DNA of 64,000 nucleotides, taken from Bacillota bacterium. Lineage in GTDB: Bacteria > Bacillota > Clostridia > Acetivibrionales > JAEXSP01. This document shows, piece after piece, positions 18,468 through 26,259 of the stretch. How positions within the stretch are numbered: the first letter of the stretch is position 1; each line of letters opens with the position of its first letter. The translations under genes and the position numbers were made by a program. The notes beneath the pieces are model-generated. The model ran no database searches. It saw nothing but the letters and a program-made list of their open reading frames with translations, and was not told where the DNA came from. Location: assembly GCA_023453795.1 (NCBI GenBank), contig JAEXSP010000004.1:172899-236898 (forward strand). The letters run 5' to 3'.

Positions 18468-18514
18468 AGCCTGAATAATTAAAAGCAAATTGTTTTTAGT
18501 TATTCAGGCTTTTC
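18468..18514 (+). terminator. Intrinsic terminator, near copy of the 17186 terminator
   Basis: AGCCTGAATAA (18468-18478) and TTATTCAGGCT (18500-18510) form the same stem as at 17186, with a longer loop and TTTTCCC after it. It terminates the stalk-domain gene. It abuts the cotJC relic. Confidence 0.9.
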
Positions 18515-18576
18515 CCTGTTTTATGAAGTTATTGCAACTAACGTATAAAGAGAATTCACCGTATTAGCCTAATAAA

Positions 18577-18605
18577 TTTCATATTTCCTTTCAATAATGT
18601 ATAAT
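18577..18605 (+). promoter_or_regulatory. Probable promoter for the hypothetical gene at 18637
   Basis: TATAAT at 18600-18605 with a weak -35 (TTTCAT, 18577-18582) 17 nt upstream. The start codon lies about 30 nt downstream after GAGGTG. Confidence 0.5.
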
Positions 18606-18636
18606 GAGGACATATTATAAAAGTTGAGGTGATTAA

Positions 18637-19311
18637 ATGAATTCACAGGGCATGGAAGAATATAATTTGATAAAAGAAAGCAATAAAATGAAACCAAATT
18701 ATGATTTAACCAATAAAGAAACATATTTTGATTTGTATATTAATAAAGAAAAGCTGTGCATAATAGGCAGTTTGGACCCCAATTACATATGCTGGTGCTC
18801 CATAACAAACCTGAAGGATAAAGAGAATAATGCAAAAATATTCAATCACATAGCAAATAGCAGGTTTACAACATTTTCAATGCTGTATAAAGTTTTGGAT
18901 TTTGATAAACTTTTCAAAAATGATAGCTGGTATCATTGCAATATTATGAGAACAGAAGTTAAGGGTATGTTATGGTCTACGCCTTTCGGACATTACTATG
19001 GGATAGAAAACAAGGAAGAACATGGCAGGTTCTTTTCTGATGATATCATAGGATTTTATGATGATTTACTGAAACTGTGTGAATATAGATCAGGCGGGCA
19101 AATATATATACAAATGTTGGAGTATTATCTCGAATTACTGAAAAAAGACAGCGACTATAGATATTATTATAAAATGAAACCATTAATTTCAATACTGGAA
19201 AAGGAATCGTACCTAGGGGTCTGTCCTAATGAGGAAATCAGAAATTTGTATTTGGAATGTATGGAGGTGTGCAGTTCATTATATAATCGGTATATGACAG
19301 TAGTGAGGTGA
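18637..19311 (+). CDS. Hypothetical protein, 224 residues
   Basis: ATG 18637 is preceded by GAGGTG at good spacing. I do not recognise a family. The product is soluble, acidic-to-neutral, rich in Tyr, Lys and Cys, with no signal peptide or membrane segment. The middle has a predicted mixed alpha/beta region and the C-terminal third is helical (LEYYLELLKK). The stop codon falls inside a REP-like sequence at 19308-19332, so the 3' end may have been altered by that repeat. Could be an immunity-type or domesticated accessory gene; no function is proposed. Confidence 0.55.
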   Translation: MNSQGMEEYNLIKESNKMKPNYDLTNKETYFDLYINKEKLCIIGSLDPNYICWCSITNLKDKENNAKIFNHIANSRFTTFSMLYKVLDFDKLFKNDSWYHCNIMRTEVKGMLWSTPFGHYYGIENKEEHGRFFSDDIIGFYDDLLKLCEYRSGGQIYIQMLEYYLELLKKDSDYRYYYKMKPLISILEKESYLGVCPNEEIRNLYLECMEVCSSLYNRYMTVVR

Positions 19312-19332
19312 CAGGGGACGGTTCTCTGACAC
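19308..19332. repeat. REP-like imperfect palindrome
   Basis: GTGACAGGGGACGG then TTCTCTGACAC: the outer arms GTGACAG/CTGACAC pair with one mismatch. Sequences of this form (GTGACAGGGGACGGTTCT) recur in clostridial and bacillar genomes as REP-type repeats linked to Y1 transposases. Only one copy was seen here. Confidence 0.5.
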
Positions 19333-19484
19333 GAACTAATAAGGTGAAAAAAAGTGCCCTAATGCAATCAATATACCTAAAACTATACAGATGATAAAAC
19401 GGCTAGTAGAAATCCATATATGAAACTCAATTATATGAGACATACTGATTAAGTTTAATCTATATATTTTGGAGGCTACGAACA

Positions 19485-20109
19485 GTGAAACTAATTAAGA
19501 AAATAGTGGTAGGAAATAGTTTCTGCTACCCATGTTATCCTTTGCAAGAAAACGACGATTTATTTATTTGCATTCGATATACTGATGAAGACTCAGAAAT
19601 ACTCGCACCTAATAAGTTTCATATACAAAAACAGAATATAATAAGCGGAGATATACATTGGACATTTGATCTTGAAGAGGAGAATTTGCTCTGCAAACCA
19701 GTATTATTTAATGACAAACTGAACAAGTTTTGATATTGATAGCGGGAAAGTTTTATGGAGAATAAAGAAGCAAGTTGGAACAGAGCCAAAACAATTATTA
19801 ATCAATAAGGACGAATTATTCTTTTATTGCGAAATATTGGGAGATTATAAATTGTCAGCAGTAAAATTACCCCAAGGTAAAAAGATTTGGACAAAAGATT
19901 ATCATGTTCATGCATTATCCGATTTCAATGATTCCGAACTTGTTGCAACTATAATGGATAAAGATGGTCAATACTTCGTTGGGTTGATTGACAAAACTAG
20001 TGGGAGCATTTCTAGCAAGTTTTATTCATCTGATTTTGTGTTTGACAATAAGTTTCAGTATAGATTGTGGGATGGAGCTAACATCATAAAGAACGGTAAA
20101 CATGAATAA
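19485..20109 (+). pseudogene. Frameshifted beta-propeller-like (PQQ-repeat type) gene
   Basis: GTG 19485 (9 nt after GGAGG) opens a frame that stops at 19731-19733 within TTTTGA. Shifting frame at the T run (19728-19731) continues without a break as DIDSGKVLWRIKKQVG... to the stop at 20107-20109. The joined protein (about 207 residues) has two blades of the form I-x-S-G-D-I-H-W and D-I-D-S-G-K-V-L-W, plus a related LPQGKKIWTKD, a pattern seen in outer beta-propeller repeat proteins that bind nothing or PQQ-like ligands. It is shorter than a complete propeller. A single extra T explains the break, so a sequencing error or phase-variable tract remains possible. Confidence 0.7.
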
Positions 20110-20111
20110 AA

Positions 20112-20154
20112 AACCCCGGACACTCCGCAATCTATAGATCTGTAAATACATTAA
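20112..20154. repeat. 43-bp direct repeat, left copy
   Basis: Matches 51907-51949 at 38 of 43 positions in the same orientation (core GGACACTCC and CAATCTATAGATCT). It starts 3 nt after the stop of the frameshifted gene. The two copies enclose the whole biosynthetic cluster. Confidence 0.8.
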
Positions 20155-20303
20155 TTATAGTCATTATGATAATTATGACTACAAAATCCTGAAATACAAG
20201 GTGATGTTATTGCTGAAGCAATAGTTGACCCTCATGGGCTGGAGCTAAAGTAAAGCATACGGAGACAGGGAATTACAATATAATACTTCATAAAGTAATA
20301 TCC

Positions 20304-20330
20304 AACATTTTATAACAAATATAAAATGTT
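20304..20330. promoter_or_regulatory. Operator-like 10-bp inverted repeat next to the cluster promoter
   Basis: AACATTTTAT (20304-20313) and ATAAAATGTT (20321-20330) are perfect inverted repeats with a 7-nt spacer, ending 6 nt before the -35 box. Position and symmetry fit a binding site for an unidentified regulator; no regulator gene is present in the cluster. Confidence 0.55.
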
Positions 20331-20336
20331 ACATAA

Positions 20337-20365
20337 TTGACTAAAATGTATTATTGATGTATAAT
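20337..20365 (+). promoter_or_regulatory. Consensus promoter driving the polyketide cluster
   Basis: TTGACT (20337-20342), exactly 17 nt, TATAAT (20360-20365). All genes from 20752 to 51863 point the same way with short gaps, and I see no other near-consensus promoter of this quality ahead of them. Confidence 0.72.
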
Positions 20366-20547
20366 AATGAAAATGAATACAAGAAATAGTAGACATAATA
20401 TATTATAGTAAAATATAGTGAAGAAAATTGTTATATTGGTTGAATTTGGCTAGTGAACTTGGATTTTAAGAAAAGGCTTCCTACTAAATGCCATTAATGA
20501 GGGTAGTCTTTGTCATAATATAAGTTTAGGATATTTAAAAATAAAAA

Positions 20548-20620
20548 ACCCATAAATCATACAACTTCTTGCCGGAAACAGATGATTTATGGGTAGCAAC
20601 GAAATAGCTTTATGCTATTT
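20548..20620 (+). promoter_or_regulatory. Tandem hairpins in the leader of the polyketide cluster
   Basis: ACCCATAAATCAT (20548-20560) pairs perfectly with ATGATTTATGGGT (20582-20594); AAATAGC (20602-20608) then pairs with GCTATTT (20614-20620). On the minus strand the first stem is followed by a T-run and would work as a terminator for leftward transcription; on the plus strand it sits in the leader and could affect readthrough or stability. It does not match a riboswitch class I can identify. Confidence 0.6.
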
Positions 20621-20751
20621 TGCATTTACTATTTTTAATTATATCATAAGATCTTTATAAGTTAAAGGATTTTGTTAGCAAATAAGTATATGTAATTTTA
20701 TGTATGCCTTAACATGCTGATTAAATGCTTGATTGCGGGGAGATTGCACTA

Positions 20752-21693
20752 ATGATATTTGAAAAAGAACTAAAAGAAGCAGATGAATTTATAAGCGCTA
20801 AAAAATATAAAGATGCTTTATTGATATATGACGGAATAGTCAATAAAATATCTAATCCTCCTGCAGATTTAATGAAAAAATATGCTATATGTCTTCAGGA
20901 GAGATTAAGGTATTCTGAGAGCTTGAAGATAACAGATGATTTATTAAATAAAAATCCAGATGATACTGATATGCTTTTAAATCGTTGTATTTGCTTAGGT
21001 AAGCAAGATAAGCACAAAGAGGCCATTAGCCAGTATGAAAAGATTCTGGAAATTGATAAGAATTATTTAAAACAGATTGGATATTATGCTTATTTGCTTG
21101 AAAGAACAGATAGCAGTGAAAAAGCAGAATATTATTATAAACTTGCTATTGAGTATGAGCCGGATAATTTATGGTATATTAGTCATTTTGCTTTCTTTCT
21201 TCAAAAACTTAAAAGGTATTCAGAGGCTGAGGTATATTATAACGAAGCTATTAAAAGAGATTCTGAAAACACTTGGTTAATTAAACGTTATGTCATTTTC
21301 ATTAGCTTAATGAAAGGTAAAGAGGCTGCTTATTTATATTATGACAATTTAATCAAAGGAGAGCCAACAAATTGCAATTATTACATAAACTTGTCTGAGC
21401 TTGCGATAATCAATGATGACAGGAAAAAGGCATTGGAACTTCTGGATAAAGCAGATGGCTTTGAAAAACCATTGGTAATGGAATTGATATTGTTGTTTTA
21501 TCGGGGTGTATATTTTGCTTCTGAAGAGGATTATGAAAGTCTGGATAATACTATTGAAAAGATCGGTATTTTGAGACCAAAGTACCTTAGCTACATCCAT
21601 AGGGATTTTACTGATTTGAATAGATATATTAACACACGTTTCAATGACAGGCAATTAATAGCGTATAAAAGAATAATGAATTCCTTGAATTAA
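20752..21693 (+). CDS. TPR-repeat protein at the head of the cluster
   Basis: ATG 20752 (GGGGAG 9 nt upstream) is preferred over ATG 20725. The 313-residue product is a soluble helical repeat protein with about seven tetratricopeptide-like units, for example YEKILEIDKNYLKQIGYYAY and YNEAIKRDSENTWLIKRY, showing the usual W/Y-x2-L/G-x3-Y-x8-A pattern. TPRs mediate protein-protein contacts. It ends 15 nt before the cyclase gene with its own binding site between, so it is probably cotranscribed with the polyketide genes. It might organise the enzyme assembly or act as a regulator's sensor domain; no catalytic motif is seen. Confidence 0.75.
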   Translation: MIFEKELKEADEFISAKKYKDALLIYDGIVNKISNPPADLMKKYAICLQERLRYSESLKITDDLLNKNPDDTDMLLNRCICLGKQDKHKEAISQYEKILEIDKNYLKQIGYYAYLLERTDSSEKAEYYYKLAIEYEPDNLWYISHFAFFLQKLKRYSEAEVYYNEAIKRDSENTWLIKRYVIFISLMKGKEAAYLYYDNLIKGEPTNCNYYINLSELAIINDDRKKALELLDKADGFEKPLVMELILLFYRGVYFASEEDYESLDNTIEKIGILRPKYLSYIHRDFTDLNRYINTRFNDRQLIAYKRIMNSLN

Positions 21694-21708
21694 GAAGGAG
21701 AAAAGAAA

Positions 21709-22530
21709 ATGCAAATAATTGACCTAAGTTTTTGTGTAGAGCAAAATCCATCCGAACCCATGCCAATTAAAGTGAAGACTCAACCACATTCCGGTGGGTC
21801 GAGATTTGGAAGAAAAGTTATATTTTTCGGGAAAAAGAGATTACGGGATAAAGTAAAAGCATTGGTTAAATATGCAGCGGGTAATGAAAAAATTACTAAA
21901 GATAGTTTCCCGGATGGTGAATTTATAAATGAAGAAAAAATAACTTTGTCTGTTCATACAGGAACACACTTGGATGCTCCTGCGCATTTCGGTACTAAAT
22001 GTGAAGGGAGAAAGCCTAAGTCAATAGACGAAATACCTCTCGAATGGTGTTATGGAAACGGAGTATTGCTGTCATTTTATAATAAGGCGCCAGGGGAGGA
22101 AATAACAAAAGAGGATATTGAAAAAGAATTAAAAAGAATAGGATATCAGATCAAGCAAAATGACATTGTCCTAATCAGAACAGGAACGGATAAGAAATGG
22201 GGGACGCCCCGCTACTTTTTCGAGGCACCCGGACTTGGTCGGGAAGCTACAAAGTACTTGGTTGACATGGGTGTAAAAATAATCGGAACCGATTGCTATT
22301 CCTTGGACAAGCCAATTATGGTCATGGTTAATCAGTATTATAAAACCAAAAATAAAGGATGTTTATGGCCTGCGCATTTTTTTGGGAGGGAAAAGGAATA
22401 TTGCCATATAGAAAGGCTTGCAAACCTAGATAAGATTCCAGTTAATTATGGTTTCAAAGTAAGTTGTCTGCCAATTAAGCTGAAGGGGCTAGGGGCAGCG
22501 TGGATTAGGGCTGTTGCGATTGTCGAATGA
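21709..22530 (+). CDS. Cyclase family protein (PF04199, kynurenine-formamidase-like fold)
   Basis: ATG 21709 follows AAGGAG. The diagnostic metal-binding motif HTGTHLDAPAHF is present (His83, His87, Asp89, His93), with a downstream IGTDCYSLD segment typical of the family. Members hydrolyse amides or esters or catalyse ring closure with a divalent metal; homologues occur in several actinobacterial aromatic polyketide clusters, where they act as later-ring cyclases. Placement directly ahead of the ACP supports a cyclisation role here. An amidohydrolase role on another intermediate cannot be excluded. Confidence 0.82.
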   Translation: MQIIDLSFCVEQNPSEPMPIKVKTQPHSGGSRFGRKVIFFGKKRLRDKVKALVKYAAGNEKITKDSFPDGEFINEEKITLSVHTGTHLDAPAHFGTKCEGRKPKSIDEIPLEWCYGNGVLLSFYNKAPGEEITKEDIEKELKRIGYQIKQNDIVLIRTGTDKKWGTPRYFFEAPGLGREATKYLVDMGVKIIGTDCYSLDKPIMVMVNQYYKTKNKGCLWPAHFFGREKEYCHIERLANLDKIPVNYGFKVSCLPIKLKGLGAAWIRAVAIVE

Positions 22531-22581
22531 CATAACTTGTCATAATTTTATAATAATATTAATTATTTTGGAGGGGTTAAA

Positions 22582-22836
22582 ATGGAGATTCAAAAGATTA
22601 TAAGCAAAGTGTTAAAGGATAGGTTTGGAATCAACTCGGCTATTGACTCAGAAACAAATTTGATCGATGAGTTCGGATTTGAATCAATATCACTTGTAGA
22701 GCTGGCATCTGCATTAACTAAGGAGACAGGCATTAGTATAGCTACATCTCAAGCTGCAAAATGGACGACAATCCATTCAGTTTTGGGAACAATCAGTGCT
22801 AATTCTGAAGCAGCTGTAGCAAATAAAGTGCAATAA
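22582..22836 (+). CDS. Acyl carrier protein of the type II PKS
   Basis: 84 residues, four-helix carrier fold, ATG 22582 after GGAGGGG. The phosphopantetheine attachment site is Ser35 in FGFESISLVEL, where most carriers have D-S-L; the Glu-Ser-Ile variant is a departure worth noting. Helix II (SISLVELASAL) and helix III regions are recognisable. It would hold the growing poly-beta-ketone for the KS-alpha/CLF pair 900 bp downstream. No dedicated phosphopantetheinyl transferase is in the window. Confidence 0.88.
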   Translation: MEIQKIISKVLKDRFGINSAIDSETNLIDEFGFESISLVELASALTKETGISIATSQAAKWTTIHSVLGTISANSEAAVANKVQ

Positions 22837-22850
22837 AAAGGAGAACTGTT

Positions 22851-23369
22851 ATGGGTTATACTGTGAATTCGATAGTTATAAATAAAGATATTAAAGAGTT
22901 GTTTTTAATAATAAATAACATTGAAAACTGGCCTGAATTACATGGCTATAAAAAGGCTGAGACAATTGAAAAGAAAAAACTCTTAGATGGTAAATTAAAA
23001 ATAATGTTTAAAATTACTGGAAATGATGAAGATGACGATGATCATAAGCATTCTGAAGAGGATAAACACTCTGAGACATGGATTTCCCAACGAATTATTG
23101 ACATTAAGACTTATTCAGCCCGCGGAGTAAGGCTTGAACCAATGTACCCCTTTAAACACTGGATATTGGATATTTTATTATCTAAAGAGCAGAGTGGAAC
23201 GCGAATGACATGGGTTCAAGATTTTAGGATGGATGAAAAAACAGGGCACACTGATGAAGAAATTGAAGGTTATATCAATAAAGGCAGTAAAGAAGAGCTG
23301 CTTTCTTTCAAAGAAAAAATTGAAACCGGGTTGGTTCACTTAAAGTTGGAAGAATCATTTTTCTTATAA
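22851..23369 (+). CDS. Aromatase/cyclase, SRPBCC fold (type II PKS first-ring cyclase)
   Basis: ATG 22851 follows AAGGAG. The 172-residue protein has the single-domain aromatase/cyclase signature: W(I)SQRIID, ARGVRLEPMYPFKHWILD and GTRMTWVQDF followed by a C-terminal helix with KEKIETGL. Such helix-grip proteins (TcmN/WhiE/ZhuI type) fix the first aldol ring of the polyketide and aromatise it. Unusual: an acidic/His-rich insertion (GNDEDDDDHKHSEEDKHSE, about residues 59-77) in the loop before the W motif, absent from the family as I know it. Single-domain aromatases generally act on unreduced chains, which agrees with the absence of a ketoreductase. Confidence 0.85.
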   Translation: MGYTVNSIVINKDIKELFLIINNIENWPELHGYKKAETIEKKKLLDGKLKIMFKITGNDEDDDDHKHSEEDKHSETWISQRIIDIKTYSARGVRLEPMYPFKHWILDILLSKEQSGTRMTWVQDFRMDEKTGHTDEEIEGYINKGSKEELLSFKEKIETGLVHLKLEESFFL

Positions 23370-23393
23370 GAATTTGGAAGGGAGACTTAATGT

Positions 23394-23690
23394 ATGTCTC
23401 TGGATGTTTTTAAAAATGAAGCACCTGAAGTGGTTGAAGCCTACTTCAATTTGATAAAGACTCTTGAAAAGCGTTGCCCTTTAGAGCCTAAAGTAAAGGA
23501 ATTGGTGCTGATTGGTATTTTAGTCGCTAAGCAATCTACTGAAGGATTGCCTATACACATAGAAAGGGCTATTAATAATGGCGCAACCAATAGTGAAATT
23601 CTTACTGTAATTATTTCTGCATTGCCTTCATGCGGTATGGGTACAGTTTTAAATGGTTTGAAAGTTGCTAAAGAGACATTAAATTTATAA
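23394..23690 (+). CDS. AhpD-like / carboxymuconolactone decarboxylase family protein
   Basis: ATG 23394 after GGGAG; a nearer ATG at 23390 is out of frame and stops quickly. 98 residues, helical, with the family segment ELVLIGILVAKQ then GLPIHIERAINNGATNSEI. The C-x-x-C pair of the peroxidase members is missing (STEG at that place), so it is not an AhpD-type thiol reductase; only the conserved His of H-x-x-x-A-x-x-x-G is kept. It could be a small decarboxylase/hydrolase or a structural partner of the PKS. Function undetermined. Confidence 0.75.
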   Translation: MSLDVFKNEAPEVVEAYFNLIKTLEKRCPLEPKVKELVLIGILVAKQSTEGLPIHIERAINNGATNSEILTVIISALPSCGMGTVLNGLKVAKETLNL

Positions 23691-23709
23691 TTTGAGGTGT
23701 TATTAGAGT

Positions 23710-24972
23710 ATGAGAAGAGTTGCTGTAACAGGGGTGGGGTTAATAACACCCATTGGTATTGGAAAGGATGCTTTTTGGGAAAGCAATGTAAGAGGTAAAA
23801 GTGGTATTTGCCATTTACCGGAATATGATAAATTCGGATTTAAGTCAAAAGTGTTCGGCGCTGTGAAAAATTTTAATCCCGAAAAGCTGGGGCTTACTTT
23901 AAACGAAATTAGAAGAATGGATAGAATTACTCAATTTGGAGTTTTATGCTCTGATCAGGCTGTTAAGGATGCAAAAATCAACTGGGAGAATATTAACAAA
24001 AAGCGTATAGGAGTAAATATAGCAAATGCGGTAGCAGGTACCAAATTCATGGATGATGAATTTACTGTATTAACCAATAGGGGAAAGTCTTTTGTTAATC
24101 CTGAAGATGTTTCGCCGTACGCATATGCGCGTTCCATGCCTAATACAACATCTAACGAAATTGCATTCCGCTATGGCTTGAAAGGCTGTTGCTGCACAAC
24201 TGCCACCGGATGTACTGCTGGTATTGACTCAGTAGGCTATGGATATGATCAGATACGGAGCGGAGAGATGGATATGGTTATATGTGGTGCAGCAGAGGCT
24301 CCGATAACACCTGTCACTATAGCTGCCTTTGAGGTAATTGGTACTTTATCTACCAATAACGAGCCTCCTGAAATGGGTTCAAGACCTTTTGACAATACTA
24401 GGAATGGATTTGTACTGGCCGAAGCGGCAGCTGTTTTGATTTTGGAAGAGCTTGAACATGCTGTTGATAGGGGAGCGCATGTTTATGGTGAAATTATTGG
24501 GTTTGGATCAGTCAATAATGCTATTCATATGACAGGATTACAGCCGGATGGCAAGGATTTGGCAAGAGCAATCAATTTGGCAATAGAAGAAGCAGGGATA
24601 TCAAAAGACGAAATCGATTATATTAATGCTCATGGAAGCGGAACAAAGCAAAATGATGTAAATGAAATGGGTGCATACAAAAGTGTTTTCGGCGAACTTG
24701 CTTATAAAATACCTATTAGCGGTACGAAATCAATGACAGGGCATCCATTAGGTGCAGCAAGTGCTGTAGAAATTATAGTATGTTGTCTGGCATTGGAAAA
24801 TAACTTTATTCCGCCAACAATTAATTACAGAGAAAAAGACGATGAGTGTGATTTGGATTTGGTACCGAATGAGGGTAGAAATAAAGATATGAATGTCGTT
24901 TTGACAAATGCAAGCGGTTTTTCAGGTCTTCATGCGGCAATGATTTTAAGAAAAATAAAGGGAGAAGAATAA
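23710..24972 (+). CDS. Ketosynthase alpha subunit of the type II PKS
   Basis: ATG 23710. 420 residues, full thiolase fold. The catalytic triad is complete: Cys168 in TATGCTAGID, His308 in YINAHGSGT and His345 in SMTGHPLGAAS. It condenses malonyl units on the ACP together with the chain-length factor encoded 3 nt downstream. A run of three cysteines (residues 160-162) just before the active-site strand is unusual. The adjacent KS pair with an ACP and aromatase separates it from a fatty-acid FabF, although FabF-like ancestry is evident. Bacterial type II PKS is rare in clostridia; clostrubin from C. beijerinckii is a known example. Confidence 0.93.
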   Translation: MRRVAVTGVGLITPIGIGKDAFWESNVRGKSGICHLPEYDKFGFKSKVFGAVKNFNPEKLGLTLNEIRRMDRITQFGVLCSDQAVKDAKINWENINKKRIGVNIANAVAGTKFMDDEFTVLTNRGKSFVNPEDVSPYAYARSMPNTTSNEIAFRYGLKGCCCTTATGCTAGIDSVGYGYDQIRSGEMDMVICGAAEAPITPVTIAAFEVIGTLSTNNEPPEMGSRPFDNTRNGFVLAEAAAVLILEELEHAVDRGAHVYGEIIGFGSVNNAIHMTGLQPDGKDLARAINLAIEEAGISKDEIDYINAHGSGTKQNDVNEMGAYKSVFGELAYKIPISGTKSMTGHPLGAASAVEIIVCCLALENNFIPPTINYREKDDECDLDLVPNEGRNKDMNVVLTNASGFSGLHAAMILRKIKGEE

Positions 24973-24975
24973 ATT

Positions 24976-26223
24976 ATGGAAAGGCGCAGAGTTGTTGTAA
25001 CCGGAATGGGGGTTGTATCACCATCAGGTTTAGATTTGGACAGTTTTTGGACATCCATTGTAAAAGGCGAATCAAGCGTAGGTTTAATCACCAAGTTTGA
25101 TTCATCTAATTTCGAGGTAAAAATGGCAGGCGAAATAAATAATTTTAACATATCAGAGTATGGCTTTCCTTTTATGCTTACACGACAATTAGATGTATTT
25201 ACGCATTATGCTATGGCCGCTACAAAAATGGCGTTGAACGATTCGGGGATAGTATTGGAAGATGTAAACAGGAATAGAATGGGTGTTTTTGTTGGTAACT
25301 GTCTGGGTGGGGTAGGCTTTGGTGAACGAGAACTTTTTAATTTGTACCAGAAAGGGTATAGGGATGTGAGCCCCTATCAGGCGATTTCATGGTTTTACAC
25401 AGCACCTCAAGGGCAAATTTCCATTTATTACAAGTTGAAAGGTTTTAGTAAAACATTTGTAGCAGATAGGATTAGTTCAGAAGTTGCGATTGGAAATGCA
25501 TTTAATTCAATCAGGCTAAATAGGATTGATTCGTGTGTTGTTTGTGGTACTGAAGCAGGAGTATTCCCTTATGGATTTTTAGGATTTATGAAAAGCGGAG
25601 TTTTATCCAGGAGAAACGACCGACCGACAACGGCTTATCGCCCTTTTGACCTTGATAGAGATGGTATGGTTATGGGAGAGGGGTCAGGAGTTTTATTAAT
25701 AGAAGAACTTGAGCACGCGCTGAGGAGAAATGCAAAAATATATGGAGAAATAGTTGCATTTGATTCAAATTGTGATGGGGTTCATCATAAAAACCACGAT
25801 CGTGTCGGTTTGGGATATAAGGATGTAATTGAGGCTTGTATATCAAAGGCGAAAATTAAACCAAAAGATATAGATTATATTAATCTGGATGGTTGCGGAT
25901 TAAAAGAGGATGACGTAATTGAGACAAATGTACTAAAAGAAGTGTTTGGAAATAAAATTGAAAGCATTTCGCTGAGTTGTCCTAAGTCAATGTTCGGACA
26001 TGCATTTGGGGCTGCAGGAGCAATTGATACTATTATTAATTGTCTTGCTATCAAAAATGGCAAAATTCCTCCAACAATAAATTATGAAAATGAAGATAAA
26101 CAGTGCGATTTAAATTATACTCCAAATAATACTGTGGATAGAGAGGTTAAAACTACTCTACAGATTGCCAGGGGCAGAGGCGGTATAAATAGTGCATTGA
26201 TAATTCGAAAGTTCGAAGGTTGA
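24976..26223 (+). CDS. Chain-length factor (KS-beta) of the type II PKS
   Basis: ATG 24976, 3 nt after the KS-alpha stop, as expected for coupled translation. 415 residues, the same fold. The active-site cysteine is gone: the segment reads FVADRISSEVAIG, so the position is Arg165 or Ile166 depending on alignment, rather than the Gln common in actinobacterial chain-length factors. The first His is Asp305 (INLDGCG); the second (SMFGH, His342) is kept. It heterodimerises with KS-alpha and sets chain length. The tunnel-gating residues cannot be mapped reliably without an alignment. Confidence 0.9.
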   Translation: MERRRVVVTGMGVVSPSGLDLDSFWTSIVKGESSVGLITKFDSSNFEVKMAGEINNFNISEYGFPFMLTRQLDVFTHYAMAATKMALNDSGIVLEDVNRNRMGVFVGNCLGGVGFGERELFNLYQKGYRDVSPYQAISWFYTAPQGQISIYYKLKGFSKTFVADRISSEVAIGNAFNSIRLNRIDSCVVCGTEAGVFPYGFLGFMKSGVLSRRNDRPTTAYRPFDLDRDGMVMGEGSGVLLIEELEHALRRNAKIYGEIVAFDSNCDGVHHKNHDRVGLGYKDVIEACISKAKIKPKDIDYINLDGCGLKEDDVIETNVLKEVFGNKIESISLSCPKSMFGHAFGAAGAIDTIINCLAIKNGKIPPTINYENEDKQCDLNYTPNNTVDREVKTTLQIARGRGGINSALIIRKFEG

Positions 26224-26259
26224 AGAATAATATTCATTAATATGAGAGGGTGAGGTTAA

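Larger units (their letters stand above)
20155..20751. other. Intergenic leader region upstream of the polyketide cluster
   Basis: No complete gene is supported in these 597 bases. It contains a short coding-like remnant (20190-20254, reading NPEIQGDVIAEAIV then a stop), a palindrome at 20304-20330, a consensus promoter at 20337-20365, and two leader hairpins at 20548-20594 and 20602-20620. The transcript from the promoter would have a 5' leader of about 380 nt before the TPR gene at 20752. Confidence 0.6.

Noticed and set aside
20152..20254. A small gene reading NPEIQGDVIAEAIV
   Set aside because: No start codon or binding site upstream in frame and too short; kept only as a possible remnant in the intergenic entry.
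20548..20620. Leader hairpins as a cyclic-di-GMP or other known riboswitch
   Set aside because: A short CGGAAACA-like string resembles part of a class II element, but the required conserved blocks and pseudoknot partners are missing.
23394..23690. AhpD-type alkylhydroperoxidase
   Set aside because: The C-x-x-C pair needed for thiol peroxidase activity is absent.
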